DNA of 17,416 nt from HXMU1420-2 sp040830545. Lineage in GTDB: Bacteria > Pseudomonadota > Alphaproteobacteria > Rhodobacterales > Rhodobacteraceae. Each line of letters begins with the position of its first letter. Positions within the stretch are counted from its first letter, which is position 1. The DNA lies in assembly GCA_040830545.1 (NCBI GenBank), contig JBFOMB010000034.1, positions 1 to 17,416 on the forward strand, in the 5' to 3' direction. The notes beneath the pieces were generated by a model, which was not told the origin of the DNA, did no database searches, and saw only the letters and a program-made list of their open reading frames with translations. Made by a program: the position numbers and the translations under genes. Shown here in pieces: positions 7,049 to 13,380 of this stretch.

Positions 7049-7681
7049 ATGAGCCTGTCACCCGAATTGTTGCTACACGCCTATTCAATGGGCGTGTTCC
7101 CCATGGCGGAACATCGGGACGATCCGGATATCTTCTGGGTCGATCCGAAAAAGCGCGGTGTATTTCCGCTGGATGGCTTCCACATCTCCCGCTCCCTCGC
7201 TCGCCGGATGCGAAAGGGCGGGTACCAGATCCGGGTTGATGCTGACTTCGCTGGCGTGGTCGCGGGATGTGCCGAACGGGACGAGACCTGGATCAGTGAC
7301 GAGATTGCGGCGCAGTATCAGGCTTTGCACCTGATGGGCCACGCGCATTCGCTTGAGGTGTGGGACGACACCAACCTGATCGGCGGCGTGTACGGCGTGG
7401 TTCTGGGGGCCGCGTTTTTTGGGGAAAGCATGTTTTCCCGGCGGACCGATGCGTCGAAAATCGCGTTGGCCTACCTGGTAGATAGATTAAGGGCGGCTAA
7501 TTTTCAGCTGTTTGATACACAGTTTCTTACTGATCACCTTGCCAGCCTTGGTGCGGCCGAAATCAGTCGTGCAGAGTACAAACGCCGCCTGTCCACGGCG
7601 CTGCTGCATCAGGCAGAATTTACGGAACCTGAAACCCCAACCGCTCAGGACGTGATACAGCGCAACACCCAGACGTCGTAG
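7049..7681 (+). CDS. aat: Leucyl/phenylalanyl-tRNA-protein transferase
   Basis: 210-residue cytoplasmic enzyme that moves Leu or Phe from aminoacyl-tRNA to the N-terminus of proteins with basic N-termini, marking them for ClpS/ClpAP degradation (N-degron pathway). Family motifs are clear: HAYSMGVFPMAE near the start, IFWVDPKKRGVFPL, the core GESMFSRRTDASKIAL, and FDTQFLTDHLASLGA, where Asp156 and Gln158 match the Asp186/Gln188 catalytic pair of the E. coli enzyme. I chose ATG 7049; an in-frame TTG at 7034 would add five residues. No strong ribosome binding site is seen (GGACGCCGGTG upstream), so translation may depend on coupling to accC. The last 37 bases overlap the DUF2155 gene on the other strand, tail to tail. 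Confidence 0.93.
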   Translation: MSLSPELLLHAYSMGVFPMAEHRDDPDIFWVDPKKRGVFPLDGFHISRSLARRMRKGGYQIRVDADFAGVVAGCAERDETWISDEIAAQYQALHLMGHAHSLEVWDDTNLIGGVYGVVLGAAFFGESMFSRRTDASKIALAYLVDRLRAANFQLFDTQFLTDHLASLGAAEISRAEYKRRLSTALLHQAEFTEPETPTAQDVIQRNTQTS

Positions 7682-8004
7682 CGCGCATGGTCCATGGCGC
7701 TGAGCGCGGGGGAAGAGGCGATCATCCAGCCCTCGAACGCAATGTCCTGGCTGCCCTCGTCCCGAATGGCCATATAGGCATAGGCATCGCCTGTGGGGTT
7801 ATCAGTCGGATAGCGGCATTCGATCAGGTCGATTTCCAGGCCAAACGCCGCACTGACCTGACCGCTGTTCAATTCAAGGTCCAACGTTTGCCCGTTGACC
7901 TTGTCGAGTGCGCGCAGACCCGCGCCTTTGCCCGTGGTCGCCTCGTCCTGGGCCTGCCCCGAAAACGGGAAGGCCAGCAGCATCACGGCGGCCCAGCGGA
8001 TCAA
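7645..8004 (-). CDS. DUF2155 domain-containing secreted protein
   Basis: 119-residue protein of the alphaproteobacterial DUF2155 family; function is not established. It has a probable signal peptide (MIRWAAVMLLAFPFSGQAQ, cleavage likely after GQA) and then the domain: ALDKVNGQTLDLEL, ECRYP, DAYAYMAI, and the signature WMIASSPALSAMDHARYDVWVL near the C-terminus. Two cysteines (in ECRYP and LRCITS) could form a disulfide. It is probably periplasmic. The start codon is TTG at 8004, sharing TTGA with the stop of the MlaD-like gene, which suggests translational coupling; a GTG or ATG 6-7 codons inside is the alternative. Its 3' end overlaps aat by 37 bases. Confidence 0.87.
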   Translation of the reverse strand: MIRWAAVMLLAFPFSGQAQDEATTGKGAGLRALDKVNGQTLDLELNSGQVSAAFGLEIDLIECRYPTDNPTGDAYAYMAIRDEGSQDIAFEGWMIASSPALSAMDHARYDVWVLRCITS

Positions 8005-8456
8005 CTGTCGCTCCCGCCGTCGCCTGCGACGAATTTCACCAAGAGCGAAATCAGGCTGATCGAGCCTTGGGTATCCGAAAACTCGTCGCCGGCGGCGAAA
8101 TAGTCCAGCGACCCGCCCGGGTTCACCTCAACAAAGTTACCGCCCAGCAGGCCTTCGGAGGAAATGACCAACGCGCTGTCATCCGGGATCAGGATGCCGT
8201 CCTGAATGGTGACGGTCGCGTCGGCCCTATAGGACTCGATGTCCAGTTCCATGTCGGACACTGTGCCGATCTTCACCCCGGCCAGCCGCACGTCGGTACC
8301 AACGCTCACCCCTTCCAACGAGCGGAAGGATGCGGTCAGTTCGTACCCGGCGCCACCGCGCGACAGGCCAGCGGCCTGCCCGGCGTAAACGGCAAATCCG
8401 ATCGCCCCGGCCAGCACCAGCCCGCCAACGATCACCTCGGTTGTGTGTGTTGTCAT
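8001..8456 (-). CDS. mlaD: MlaD-like MCE-domain protein (phospholipid transport)
   Basis: 151-residue inner-membrane-anchored periplasmic protein with a single MCE domain. A transmembrane helix at about residues 7-28 (EVIVGGLVLAGAIGFAVYAG) is followed by the MCE domain at about residues 37-115 (YELTASFRSLEGVSVGTDVRLAGVKIGTV, then GILIPDDSALVISSEGLLGG and FVEVNPGG). MlaD proteins form hexamers that pass phospholipids between the membranes, in E. coli with MlaF, MlaE and MlaB. None of those partners is in this window. ATG 8456 is chosen because the anchor helix then sits at the N-terminus; it lies one base past the stop of the NDUFA12-like gene. The stop overlaps the DUF2155 start. The short C-terminal tail (SLISLLVKFVAGDG) resembles other MlaD proteins. 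Confidence 0.93.
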   Translation of the reverse strand: MTTHTTEVIVGGLVLAGAIGFAVYAGQAAGLSRGGAGYELTASFRSLEGVSVGTDVRLAGVKIGTVSDMELDIESYRADATVTIQDGILIPDDSALVISSEGLLGGNFVEVNPGGSLDYFAAGDEFSDTQGSISLISLLVKFVAGDGGSDS

Positions 8457-8457
8457 G

Positions 8458-8841
8458 TTACTCGGGGCTCCACGCCTCGTAATCCGACCTTGCGGCCGGT
8501 TCCGCCTGTCGCAGCGACCCTGATGGCGCATAGGCTAGGGTGGTGCCGGTCAAGTTGGGTTCGTGCGGTTTTTCCCACGTCTTGTGCGCCAAAGGCTTGT
8601 CCGTGGGCGGTTCGTCCCAGGTGTGATGCAGCCAGCCATGCCAGTCGGGGCTGACGCGGCTCGCCTCGGCCTCGCCATTGAAGATCACCCAGCGGCGGCT
8701 GCCATCCTTGTTGCGGTAGAACACGTTGCCTTCCTCGTCCTCGCCCACCTTGATCCCGTTGCGGGCGGTCCAGAGCTGGGTGTTGAGGGTCTGGCCATTC
8801 CACCAGGTCAACGCGCGCAGAATCGTGGTCATAAGGCTCAT
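8458..8841 (-). CDS. NDUFA12-family complex I accessory subunit
   Basis: 127-residue homologue of the supernumerary complex I subunit NDUFA12 (B17.2), which alphaproteobacteria share with mitochondria. Motifs seen: TWWNGQTLNTQLWT, GNVFYRNKDGSRRWVIFNGEAEASRVSPDWHGWLHH (about residues 38-73) and the Pro-rich tail region with W-x-K-P-H-x-PNLTGT-x-LAY. It should bind the matrix/cytoplasm-side arm of NADH:ubiquinone oxidoreductase. A GGAG ribosome binding site lies 7-10 bases before the ATG at 8841; a second ATG three codons in is possible. It heads a three-gene cluster with no spacing to the MlaD-like gene, an odd functional mix that is, from memory, common in alphaproteobacteria. Confidence 0.93.
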   Translation of the reverse strand: MSLMTTILRALTWWNGQTLNTQLWTARNGIKVGEDEEGNVFYRNKDGSRRWVIFNGEAEASRVSPDWHGWLHHTWDEPPTDKPLAHKTWEKPHEPNLTGTTLAYAPSGSLRQAEPAARSDYEAWSPE

Positions 8842-9060
8842 TGAAGGCTCCGATCAAACTGGCGGTTTTATGCCCCAAGCGGCATTAGAGGTCCAGTGCA
8901 ACCCGCCCAGTCTATGGCAGCAGGTTGCCGATTGCGTTAACGCGCCGCGGTTCACCTTTGGGTCGGTTTGGCCGCGACAATCCCGCGGTGCAGTGTTAGG
9001 GTCCAAAAAAACAATCCGGACAGGGTCGGGTTAATGCCCGCAACCCCGGAGCAGTAGGCC
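8842..9060. other. Divergent intergenic region between the NDUFA12-like and GT61 genes
   Basis: This 219-bp gap must hold the promoters of both divergent units. On the minus strand the GGAG ribosome binding site of the NDUFA12-like gene is clear. On the plus strand TTGGCC (8968-8973) and TGTTAG (8994-8999) are spaced 20 bp apart, too wide for a convincing promoter. An A7 run occurs at 9005-9011. No RNA gene or open frame is supported here. Confidence 0.4.
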
Positions 9061-10170
9061 ATGAACGCAGAACCCCCTGCCCTGAACCCGCCCAACCCCT
9101 ATCGCGGATGGGCAACCCGAATGCATCGTGTGAAGGGGGCCATTGTGGTGCCCCCAGAAACGCGACTGTTTCGGCAGAAGGCCGGGATATTGAAACCTGA
9201 TGGGCAATATGTGGGTCCCGGTGCACTGTGGCGGAAGACGCAGGAAATCACCTCCTACCCCGATATGCCGACCGAACCGCCTGCCCATCTGCCCGGACGC
9301 TGGATGTGGGGCGGTGTTTTATGGCGTCATTTCGGACATTTCGTCGTGGAAAGCACGGGGCGGCTTTGGGGGCTGTCTGCGCTGGATCTGCCGCTGCAAG
9401 GCATTCTGTTCATCCCGAAATCGCCGAAATATGGCGATGAGCTTGCCGGGTTCCACAAGGAGTTCTTTGACCTTGCCGGCGCGCGTGGGGTGGATGTGCG
9501 GGTACTGACGCAACCCACGCAGGTCGACAAACTGCTGATCCCCGGTCAGGGCCTGGGCATCGGACGGATCATTCTGGGCACCAAGGCCTGCCGAGACTTC
9601 TATCGCGACGATTTTGCCAAAGATGTGAAACCGGATGGGCCGGAGCGGCTCTATATCAGCCGCAGTCTGATCGGCCCGAACAAGGGTGCGCTGGTCTGTG
9701 AACACCGTCTGGAAGAGTGGCTGGCGGATCAGGGGTACGAGGTTTTCCATCCGCAGCACCATGATCTGCGCACGCAAATCGCCCGCTACCGCGCAGCACG
9801 ACAGGTGATCGCGGCTGAAGGGTCAGCTATCCACATGTTTGGGCTGGTCGCACGCGAGGATCAGCAATTGGCCATCATCGTGCGGCGGATGTCCAAAGCC
9901 ACAAAATACATCGAAGATCACGTCCGCGCCTTTGCCGGGATCGAACCGCTAACGGTCAACGAGGTGCGCCGCATCTGGAAACCCGAAGGCCGCACCAAGC
10001 CCCGCTTCGCGCGTGGCGAACCAGACTACCCGGCAATTCAGCGACGGTTGACCGAAGCCGGCTTCCTCAGCCCATCTGAGCCCTGGGCCGGGTTGAACGA
10101 TGACGACGTGCTCGCTGACCTGTCCCGTGGCAAACCGCGTGACATGAAATATGTTGTGCCGGGGGGCTGA
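9061..10170 (+). CDS. Glycosyltransferase family 61 (DUF563-type) protein
   Basis: 369-residue probable glycosyltransferase of family GT61, often linked to capsule, exopolysaccharide or LPS assembly. Visible motifs: HFGHFVVE at residues 90-97 with RLWGL after it, RLYISRS at residues 196-202 followed by an invariant-type ENRL/EHRLEEWL segment, and AAEGSAIHMF at residues 251-260 in place of the common HGAGLTN. No signal peptide or membrane helix is seen, so it is probably cytoplasmic. A GGAG lies upstream of ATG 9061, with slightly long spacing. It stands alone: neighbours are on the opposite strand on both sides, and no other polysaccharide gene is present. The acceptor and donor sugar cannot be inferred. 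Confidence 0.82.
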   Translation: MNAEPPALNPPNPYRGWATRMHRVKGAIVVPPETRLFRQKAGILKPDGQYVGPGALWRKTQEITSYPDMPTEPPAHLPGRWMWGGVLWRHFGHFVVESTGRLWGLSALDLPLQGILFIPKSPKYGDELAGFHKEFFDLAGARGVDVRVLTQPTQVDKLLIPGQGLGIGRIILGTKACRDFYRDDFAKDVKPDGPERLYISRSLIGPNKGALVCEHRLEEWLADQGYEVFHPQHHDLRTQIARYRAARQVIAAEGSAIHMFGLVAREDQQLAIIVRRMSKATKYIEDHVRAFAGIEPLTVNEVRRIWKPEGRTKPRFARGEPDYPAIQRRLTEAGFLSPSEPWAGLNDDDVLADLSRGKPRDMKYVVPGG

Positions 10171-10208
10171 GGCATCGTTTTTTGATCGCCACATCGCCAG
10201 CCGCGCGA

Positions 10209-10278
10209 CGCAGCCCCGGACTTGATCCGGGGCCTCTACTTTTTCGGCAGGAGGTCCCGGATCAAGTCCGGGACTGCG
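10209..10278. repeat. Large imperfect palindrome (REP-like dispersed element candidate)
   Basis: Arms 10209-10236 and 10251-10278 are inverted repeats of 28 bp with only two mismatches (each C/T-type, so still able to pair as G·U in RNA), around a 14-bp loop. Each arm contains the smaller palindrome cccggacttgatccggg. Sequences of this CCCGGA-N5-TCCGGG type recur between genes in many alphaproteobacteria. It lies between the convergent GT61 and clpX genes and could add bidirectional termination or mRNA stability. Confidence 0.75.
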
Positions 10279-10308
10279 GGTCACGATTTGTCGACTGTTG
10301 CGTTCCAC

Positions 10309-10345
10309 CAAATAAAAAGGTCCAGCCCATATCGGGGCTGGACCT
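10309..10345 (-). terminator. Rho-independent terminator of clpX
   Basis: Read on the minus strand, AGGTCCAGCCC (10345-10335) pairs perfectly over 11 bp with GGGCTGGACCT (10328-10318) around a 6-nt loop, and is followed by TTTTTATTT (10317-10309). It begins 23 bases after the clpX stop codon. This is the strongest terminator in the window. Confidence 0.92.
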
Positions 10346-10368
10346 GCATTTCAGTCGCGCTCAGGCGA

Positions 10369-11637
10369 TCAACCTGCGGAGGCTGGTTCCTTTTCCGCAT
10401 CCGCGTGGATCATCAGCGGAGCGGTGTCCGAGGTCACGGCCTCTTCGTTCACCACCACTTGCGTCACGCTGTCCAGACCCGGCAGGTCGAACATGGTGTC
10501 CAGCAGGATGTCTTCGAGGATGGAACGTAGACCGCGCGCGCCGGTCTTGCGCGCGATGGCCCGCTTGGCAATTGCCAGCAACGCATCGTCCGTAAACTGC
10601 AACTCGGTGTCTTCCAGTTCGAACAGGCGCTGATACTGTTTGACCAAAGCGTTCTTGGGCGAGGTCAGGATTTCGACCAGTGCGTCCTCGTCCAGATCCT
10701 CAAGCGTTGCCAGAACAGGCAGACGTCCCACAAATTCCGGGATCAGGCCGAATTTCAGCAGGTCTTCGGGTTCCAGATCCTTGAAGGTCTCACCCACGCC
10801 CGCATCGCTTTCGTCGCGCACATCTGCACCAAAGCCCATCGCGCTGCCCTTGCCGCGCTGCTTGATGATCTTGTCCAGACCGGCAAACGCCCCGCCGCAG
10901 ATGAACAGGATGTTTGTCGTGTCCACTTGCAGGAATTCCTGCTGCGGATGTTTGCGGCCACCCTGCGGCGGTACAGATGCAACCGTGCCTTCCATCAGCT
11001 TCAGCAGCGCCTGCTGCACACCTTCGCCCGACACGTCGCGTGTGATGGAGGGGTTTTCGGATTTGCGCGTGATCTTGTCGACCTCGTCAATGTAGACGAT
11101 GCCGCGTTGCGCGCGTTCCACGTTGTATTCGGATGCCTGCAGCAGTTTCAGGATGATATTTTCGACGTCTTCACCCACATAACCCGCTTCGGTCAGCGTG
11201 GTCGCGTCGGCCATCGTGAACGGCACGTCCAGAATGCGCGCCAGCGTCTGGGCCAGCAGCGTCTTGCCGCAGCCGGTTGGACCGATCAGCAGGATGTTGG
11301 ACTTGGCCAGTTCAATATCGCTGCCAGCCTTCTGAGCGTGGTTCAGGCGCTTGTAGTGGTTGTGTACCGCCACGGACAGGACCCGCTTGGCCATGGCCTG
11401 ACCAATCACGTAGTCGTCCAGCACCTCGCATATATCCTTGGGCGTCGGCACACCGTCCGAGGCCTTGAGCCCGCTGGCCTTGGTCTCTTCCCGGATGATG
11501 TCCATGCAGAGCTCGACACATTCGTCGCAGATAAACACGGTTGGTCCTGCAATCAGTTTGCGAACCTCGTGTTGGCTTTTCCCGCAAAAGCTGCAGTAGA
11601 GCGTGTTCTTGCTGTCTCCGCCAGAGTTCGTCGCCAT
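10369..11637 (-). CDS. clpX: ATP-dependent protease ATP-binding subunit ClpX
   Basis: 422-residue AAA+ unfoldase that recognises substrates such as ssrA-tagged proteins and feeds them into ClpP. The N-terminal zinc-binding domain has Cys15, Cys18, Cys37 and Cys40. Walker A GPTGCGKT is at residues 119-126, and pore loop GYVGEDVE and Walker B VYIDEVDKI follow. The ClpP-binding loop reads Met267-Gly268-Phe269, where E. coli has IGF. Sensor-2 motif GARGLRSILED is near the C-terminus. Start ATG 11637 is chosen because AAAGGTGG precedes it and the protein then matches E. coli length (424); the frame extends 30 codons further upstream but without family similarity. clpP lies upstream on the same strand with a 139-bp gap. 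Confidence 0.97.
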   Translation of the reverse strand: MATNSGGDSKNTLYCSFCGKSQHEVRKLIAGPTVFICDECVELCMDIIREETKASGLKASDGVPTPKDICEVLDDYVIGQAMAKRVLSVAVHNHYKRLNHAQKAGSDIELAKSNILLIGPTGCGKTLLAQTLARILDVPFTMADATTLTEAGYVGEDVENIILKLLQASEYNVERAQRGIVYIDEVDKITRKSENPSITRDVSGEGVQQALLKLMEGTVASVPPQGGRKHPQQEFLQVDTTNILFICGGAFAGLDKIIKQRGKGSAMGFGADVRDESDAGVGETFKDLEPEDLLKFGLIPEFVGRLPVLATLEDLDEDALVEILTSPKNALVKQYQRLFELEDTELQFTDDALLAIAKRAIARKTGARGLRSILEDILLDTMFDLPGLDSVTQVVVNEEAVTSDTAPLMIHADAEKEPASAG

Positions 11638-11692
11638 TGTCCACCTTTCGGTCTTCGGTCTCGCCCCCTGCCCGGGCCAAGCGTATTCGGAT

Positions 11693-11721
11693 AGCTTAGG
11701 CCAGCGGGCAGGGCGCGACAA
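11693..11721 (-). promoter_or_regulatory. Candidate clpX promoter
   Basis: On the minus strand TTGTCG (11721-11716) and TAAGCT (11698-11693) are separated by 17 bp, giving a start near 11686 and a leader of about 50 bases before clpX. It would allow clpX expression separate from clpP. Further upstream (about 11730-11770) a weak stem with a bulge could partly terminate clpP transcripts. Both are motif-level calls. Confidence 0.4.
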
Positions 11722-11776
11722 TCGCAAAATCGGGATTCACGCGAAGGTTTGCCTGACGTGAACCCCGGTCCTATGG

Positions 11777-12409
11777 TCAGCCTTCGGCGTCGTCGCCTTT
11801 GGGTCTGCTGTCAACGATTTCGTCGATATGGCCCCATTCCTTGGCCTCTTCCGGTGACATGAAATTGTCGCGGTCCAGCGCCTTTTCAACGGCTTTTTTC
11901 GACTGTCCCGTATGTTTTACGTAGATTTCGTAAAGACGGTCTTTCAACTTCTGGGTTTCGGCGGCGTGGATCATGATGTCGCTGGCCTGACCCTGATAGC
12001 CACCCGAAGGCTGGTGCACCATGATGCGGCTGTTGGGCAGCGAGAAACGCATGCCGGGCTCGCCACCCGCCAACAGGACGGACCCCATCGACGCAGCCTG
12101 ACCGATCACAAGTGTGGAACATTTCGGGCGGATGTACTGCATTGTGTCGTAGATCGACAAACCCGAGGTCACAACGCCGCCCGGGCTGTTGATGTAGATC
12201 GAGATTTCCTTGGAGGGATTTTCGGCCTCCAGATGCAGCAGCTGCGCCACGATCAGGTGGCTCATCCCATCATGGATCGGGCCGTTGATGAAAATGATGC
12301 GTTCTTTCAGGAGCCGCGAGAAGATGTCGTAGGCGCGTTCGCCACGGCTGGTCTGTTCGACCACCATGGGCACCAACGTGTTCATATATGTTTCTGTCGG
12401 GTCAAACAT
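11777..12409 (-). CDS. clpP: ATP-dependent Clp protease proteolytic subunit ClpP
   Basis: 210-residue serine protease forming the tetradecameric chamber that degrades proteins unfolded by ClpX or ClpA. The catalytic triad is Ser107 (in GQAASMGS), His132 (MVHQPSGG) and Asp181 (DRDNFM), at the same spacing as in E. coli. The N-terminus MFDPTETYMNTLVPMVVEQT is the usual ClpP opening, which contains the axial loop and propeptide. The frame continues 41 codons upstream to a GTG at 12532, but that extension lacks family similarity and contains the candidate promoter, so ATG 12409 is preferred. A GGCAGG ribosome binding site precedes it. clpX follows on the same strand. Confidence 0.96.
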   Translation of the reverse strand: MFDPTETYMNTLVPMVVEQTSRGERAYDIFSRLLKERIIFINGPIHDGMSHLIVAQLLHLEAENPSKEISIYINSPGGVVTSGLSIYDTMQYIRPKCSTLVIGQAASMGSVLLAGGEPGMRFSLPNSRIMVHQPSGGYQGQASDIMIHAAETQKLKDRLYEIYVKHTGQSKKAVEKALDRDNFMSPEEAKEWGHIDEIVDSRPKGDDAEG

Positions 12410-12458
12410 CTTGCCTGCCTTTTCGTGTGCATGGGTCCCATTGGACCGGTTCAAAAGA

Positions 12459-12487
12459 GTCTTAGTGGCCAGCATGGGGAGCTTCAA
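12459..12487 (-). promoter_or_regulatory. Candidate clpP promoter with CTTGAA-type -35
   Basis: On the minus strand TTGAAG (12487-12482) and TAAGAC (12464-12459) are 17 bp apart, with transcription starting near 12452 and a 43-base leader. The -35 in full is CCTTGAAG, which also fits the heat-shock sigma factor RpoH; the -10 is closer to the housekeeping type. Heat-shock control of clpP is usual, so dual recognition is plausible but inferred. Confidence 0.45.
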
Positions 12488-12512
12488 GGCCGGGAGGCCC
12501 CGGGAATTTGCC

Positions 12513-12541
12513 TTGACTTTTATGTTAGCCACGACTTACGG
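12513..12541 (+). promoter_or_regulatory. Candidate promoter for the ArsR-SRPBCC pair, possibly leaderless
   Basis: TTGACT (12513-12518) is a near-consensus -35; 17 bp later TTACGG (12536-12541) is a weak -10. Transcription would then begin at or beside the A of the ATG at 12548, where no ribosome binding site is visible. The -10 lies inside the inverted repeat at 12534-12546. Confidence 0.4.
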
Positions 12542-12556
12542 TAAGTTATGACTTAC
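12534..12556. promoter_or_regulatory. Operator-like cluster of ACTTAC/GTAAGT half-sites over the arsR start
   Basis: ACTTAC (12534-12539), GTAAGT (12541-12546) and ACTTAC (12551-12556) form two overlapping inverted repeats, one with a 1-bp and one with a 4-bp centre. They cover the candidate -10 and the first codons of the ArsR-family gene, as expected for autorepression. The partner regulator is inferred to be the ArsR protein itself. Confidence 0.55.
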
Positions 12557-12895
12557 CTATCTGCAACCCCCGAGGCCGTTTTGACCGCGCTTGCGGACGG
12601 AACCCGGCGGCACATTGTGCAGGAATTGCGCGGTGGCGCGCGGTCGGTCGGGGATCTTGCGCAGGTTGTACCAGTCTCTCGACCCGCGGTGTCCCAGCAC
12701 CTGAAGGTGCTGAGCGATTGCGGGTTGCTGACGGTGACTCAACAGGGCACGCGTCGCCTGTATGCGATTGCCCCAGACACCGTGGCCGAGCTTCGCGCCT
12801 ATCTCGATGGGCTGTGGGACGATGCCTTGGCCGCCTTTGCGGCCGAGGCGCGTCGGCAGGCCGCTGCAAAACCTCAAGGAAAGGACCCAAAATGA
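12548..12895 (+). CDS. ArsR-family winged-helix transcriptional regulator
   Basis: 115-residue DNA-binding repressor of the ArsR/SmtB fold. The domain runs from about residue 6 (TPEAVLTALADGTRRHIVQELRGG) through the recognition helix VSRPAVSQHLKVLSDCGLL (about residues 43-61) to the wing (VTQQGTRRLYAI). No CxC or other metal-site cysteine motif is visible; only one cysteine is seen, so metal sensing is unlikely. It belongs to the group commonly paired with SRPBCC/AHSA1 genes, and the next gene is exactly that, joined by ATGA overlap. No ribosome binding site precedes the ATG. Target and ligand are unknown; autoregulation is suggested by repeats at the start. Confidence 0.92.
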   Translation: MTYLSATPEAVLTALADGTRRHIVQELRGGARSVGDLAQVVPVSRPAVSQHLKVLSDCGLLTVTQQGTRRLYAIAPDTVAELRAYLDGLWDDALAAFAAEARRQAAAKPQGKDPK

Positions 12896-13353
12896 CCGAT
12901 CCCATCCGGAAAACCGTTTCTGTCCCCCTGCCCCCGGACGAGGCGTTTCGCGTGTTCACTGCCGACATGTCGCTGTGGTGGCCGGTCGAAACCCATTCGC
13001 TGTCGGCCAGCAGCGGCGAACGCCCAAAATCTGTGCATGTCGATGCCCATGAAGGCGGGCACATCACCGAAGTCAAAGCAGACGGTGCGCGGGCCAATTG
13101 GGCGACGATCACGAAATGGCAACCCGGCGAAAAGTTCGAATTCGACTGGTATGTGGGTCGCGACCCGTCCGAGGCGACCTGCGTCAGCGTGACTTTCCTT
13201 GCAGATGGTGCTGACACGATTGTGACGTTGATCCATGACGGGTTCGACCGGCTGGGTGCACAGGGCGCGCAGATGGCGGCCAATTACAACACCGGCTGGG
13301 ACGGTGTGCTGGGCGAGCGGTTTGGCGGCTATTGCCGCAAGGCCGCCGCCTGA
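12892..13353 (+). CDS. SRPBCC / AHSA1-family protein
   Basis: 153-residue protein with the START-like SRPBCC fold (AHSA1, Aha1 C-terminal-like). It opens with KTVSVPLPPDEAFRVFTADMSLWW, the typical first strand and helices, continues with GGHITEV and WATITKWQPGEKFEFDWYVG, and ends with the long C-terminal helix containing YNTGWDGVLGERFGGY. Such proteins form a hydrophobic cavity and may bind small ligands; the precise role is unknown. The start ATG overlaps the ArsR stop (ATGA), with AAGGAAAGGA as ribosome binding site at the end of the arsR gene, so the two are co-translated. In related pairs the regulator controls the SRPBCC gene; that is inference here. Confidence 0.9.
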   Translation: MTDPIRKTVSVPLPPDEAFRVFTADMSLWWPVETHSLSASSGERPKSVHVDAHEGGHITEVKADGARANWATITKWQPGEKFEFDWYVGRDPSEATCVSVTFLADGADTIVTLIHDGFDRLGAQGAQMAANYNTGWDGVLGERFGGYCRKAAA

Positions 13354-13380
13354 CACGCTTGCAAAATTCTGCTCAATCGC

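Noticed and set aside
5524..7050. 508-codon open frame antisense to accB/accC
   Set aside because: Complementary shadow of strongly recognisable accC; no motif and no ribosome binding site.
8968..8999. Possible promoter for the GT61 gene (TTGGCC and TGTTAG)
   Set aside because: The 20-bp spacing is outside the normal range and both boxes are poor matches.
10159..10185. Possible terminator at the 3' end of the GT61 gene (TGCC...GGCA then T6)
   Set aside because: The stem is only 4-5 bp and includes the stop codon, too weak to call; the larger palindrome just downstream is a better candidate.
10927..11694. Open frame antisense to clpX (255 codons)
   Set aside because: Shadow of the high-GC clpX codon pattern; no recognisable domain.
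12410..12532. Extension of clpP by 41 codons to a GTG at 12532
   Set aside because: No ClpP similarity and the stretch contains a good promoter; family length fits ATG 12409.
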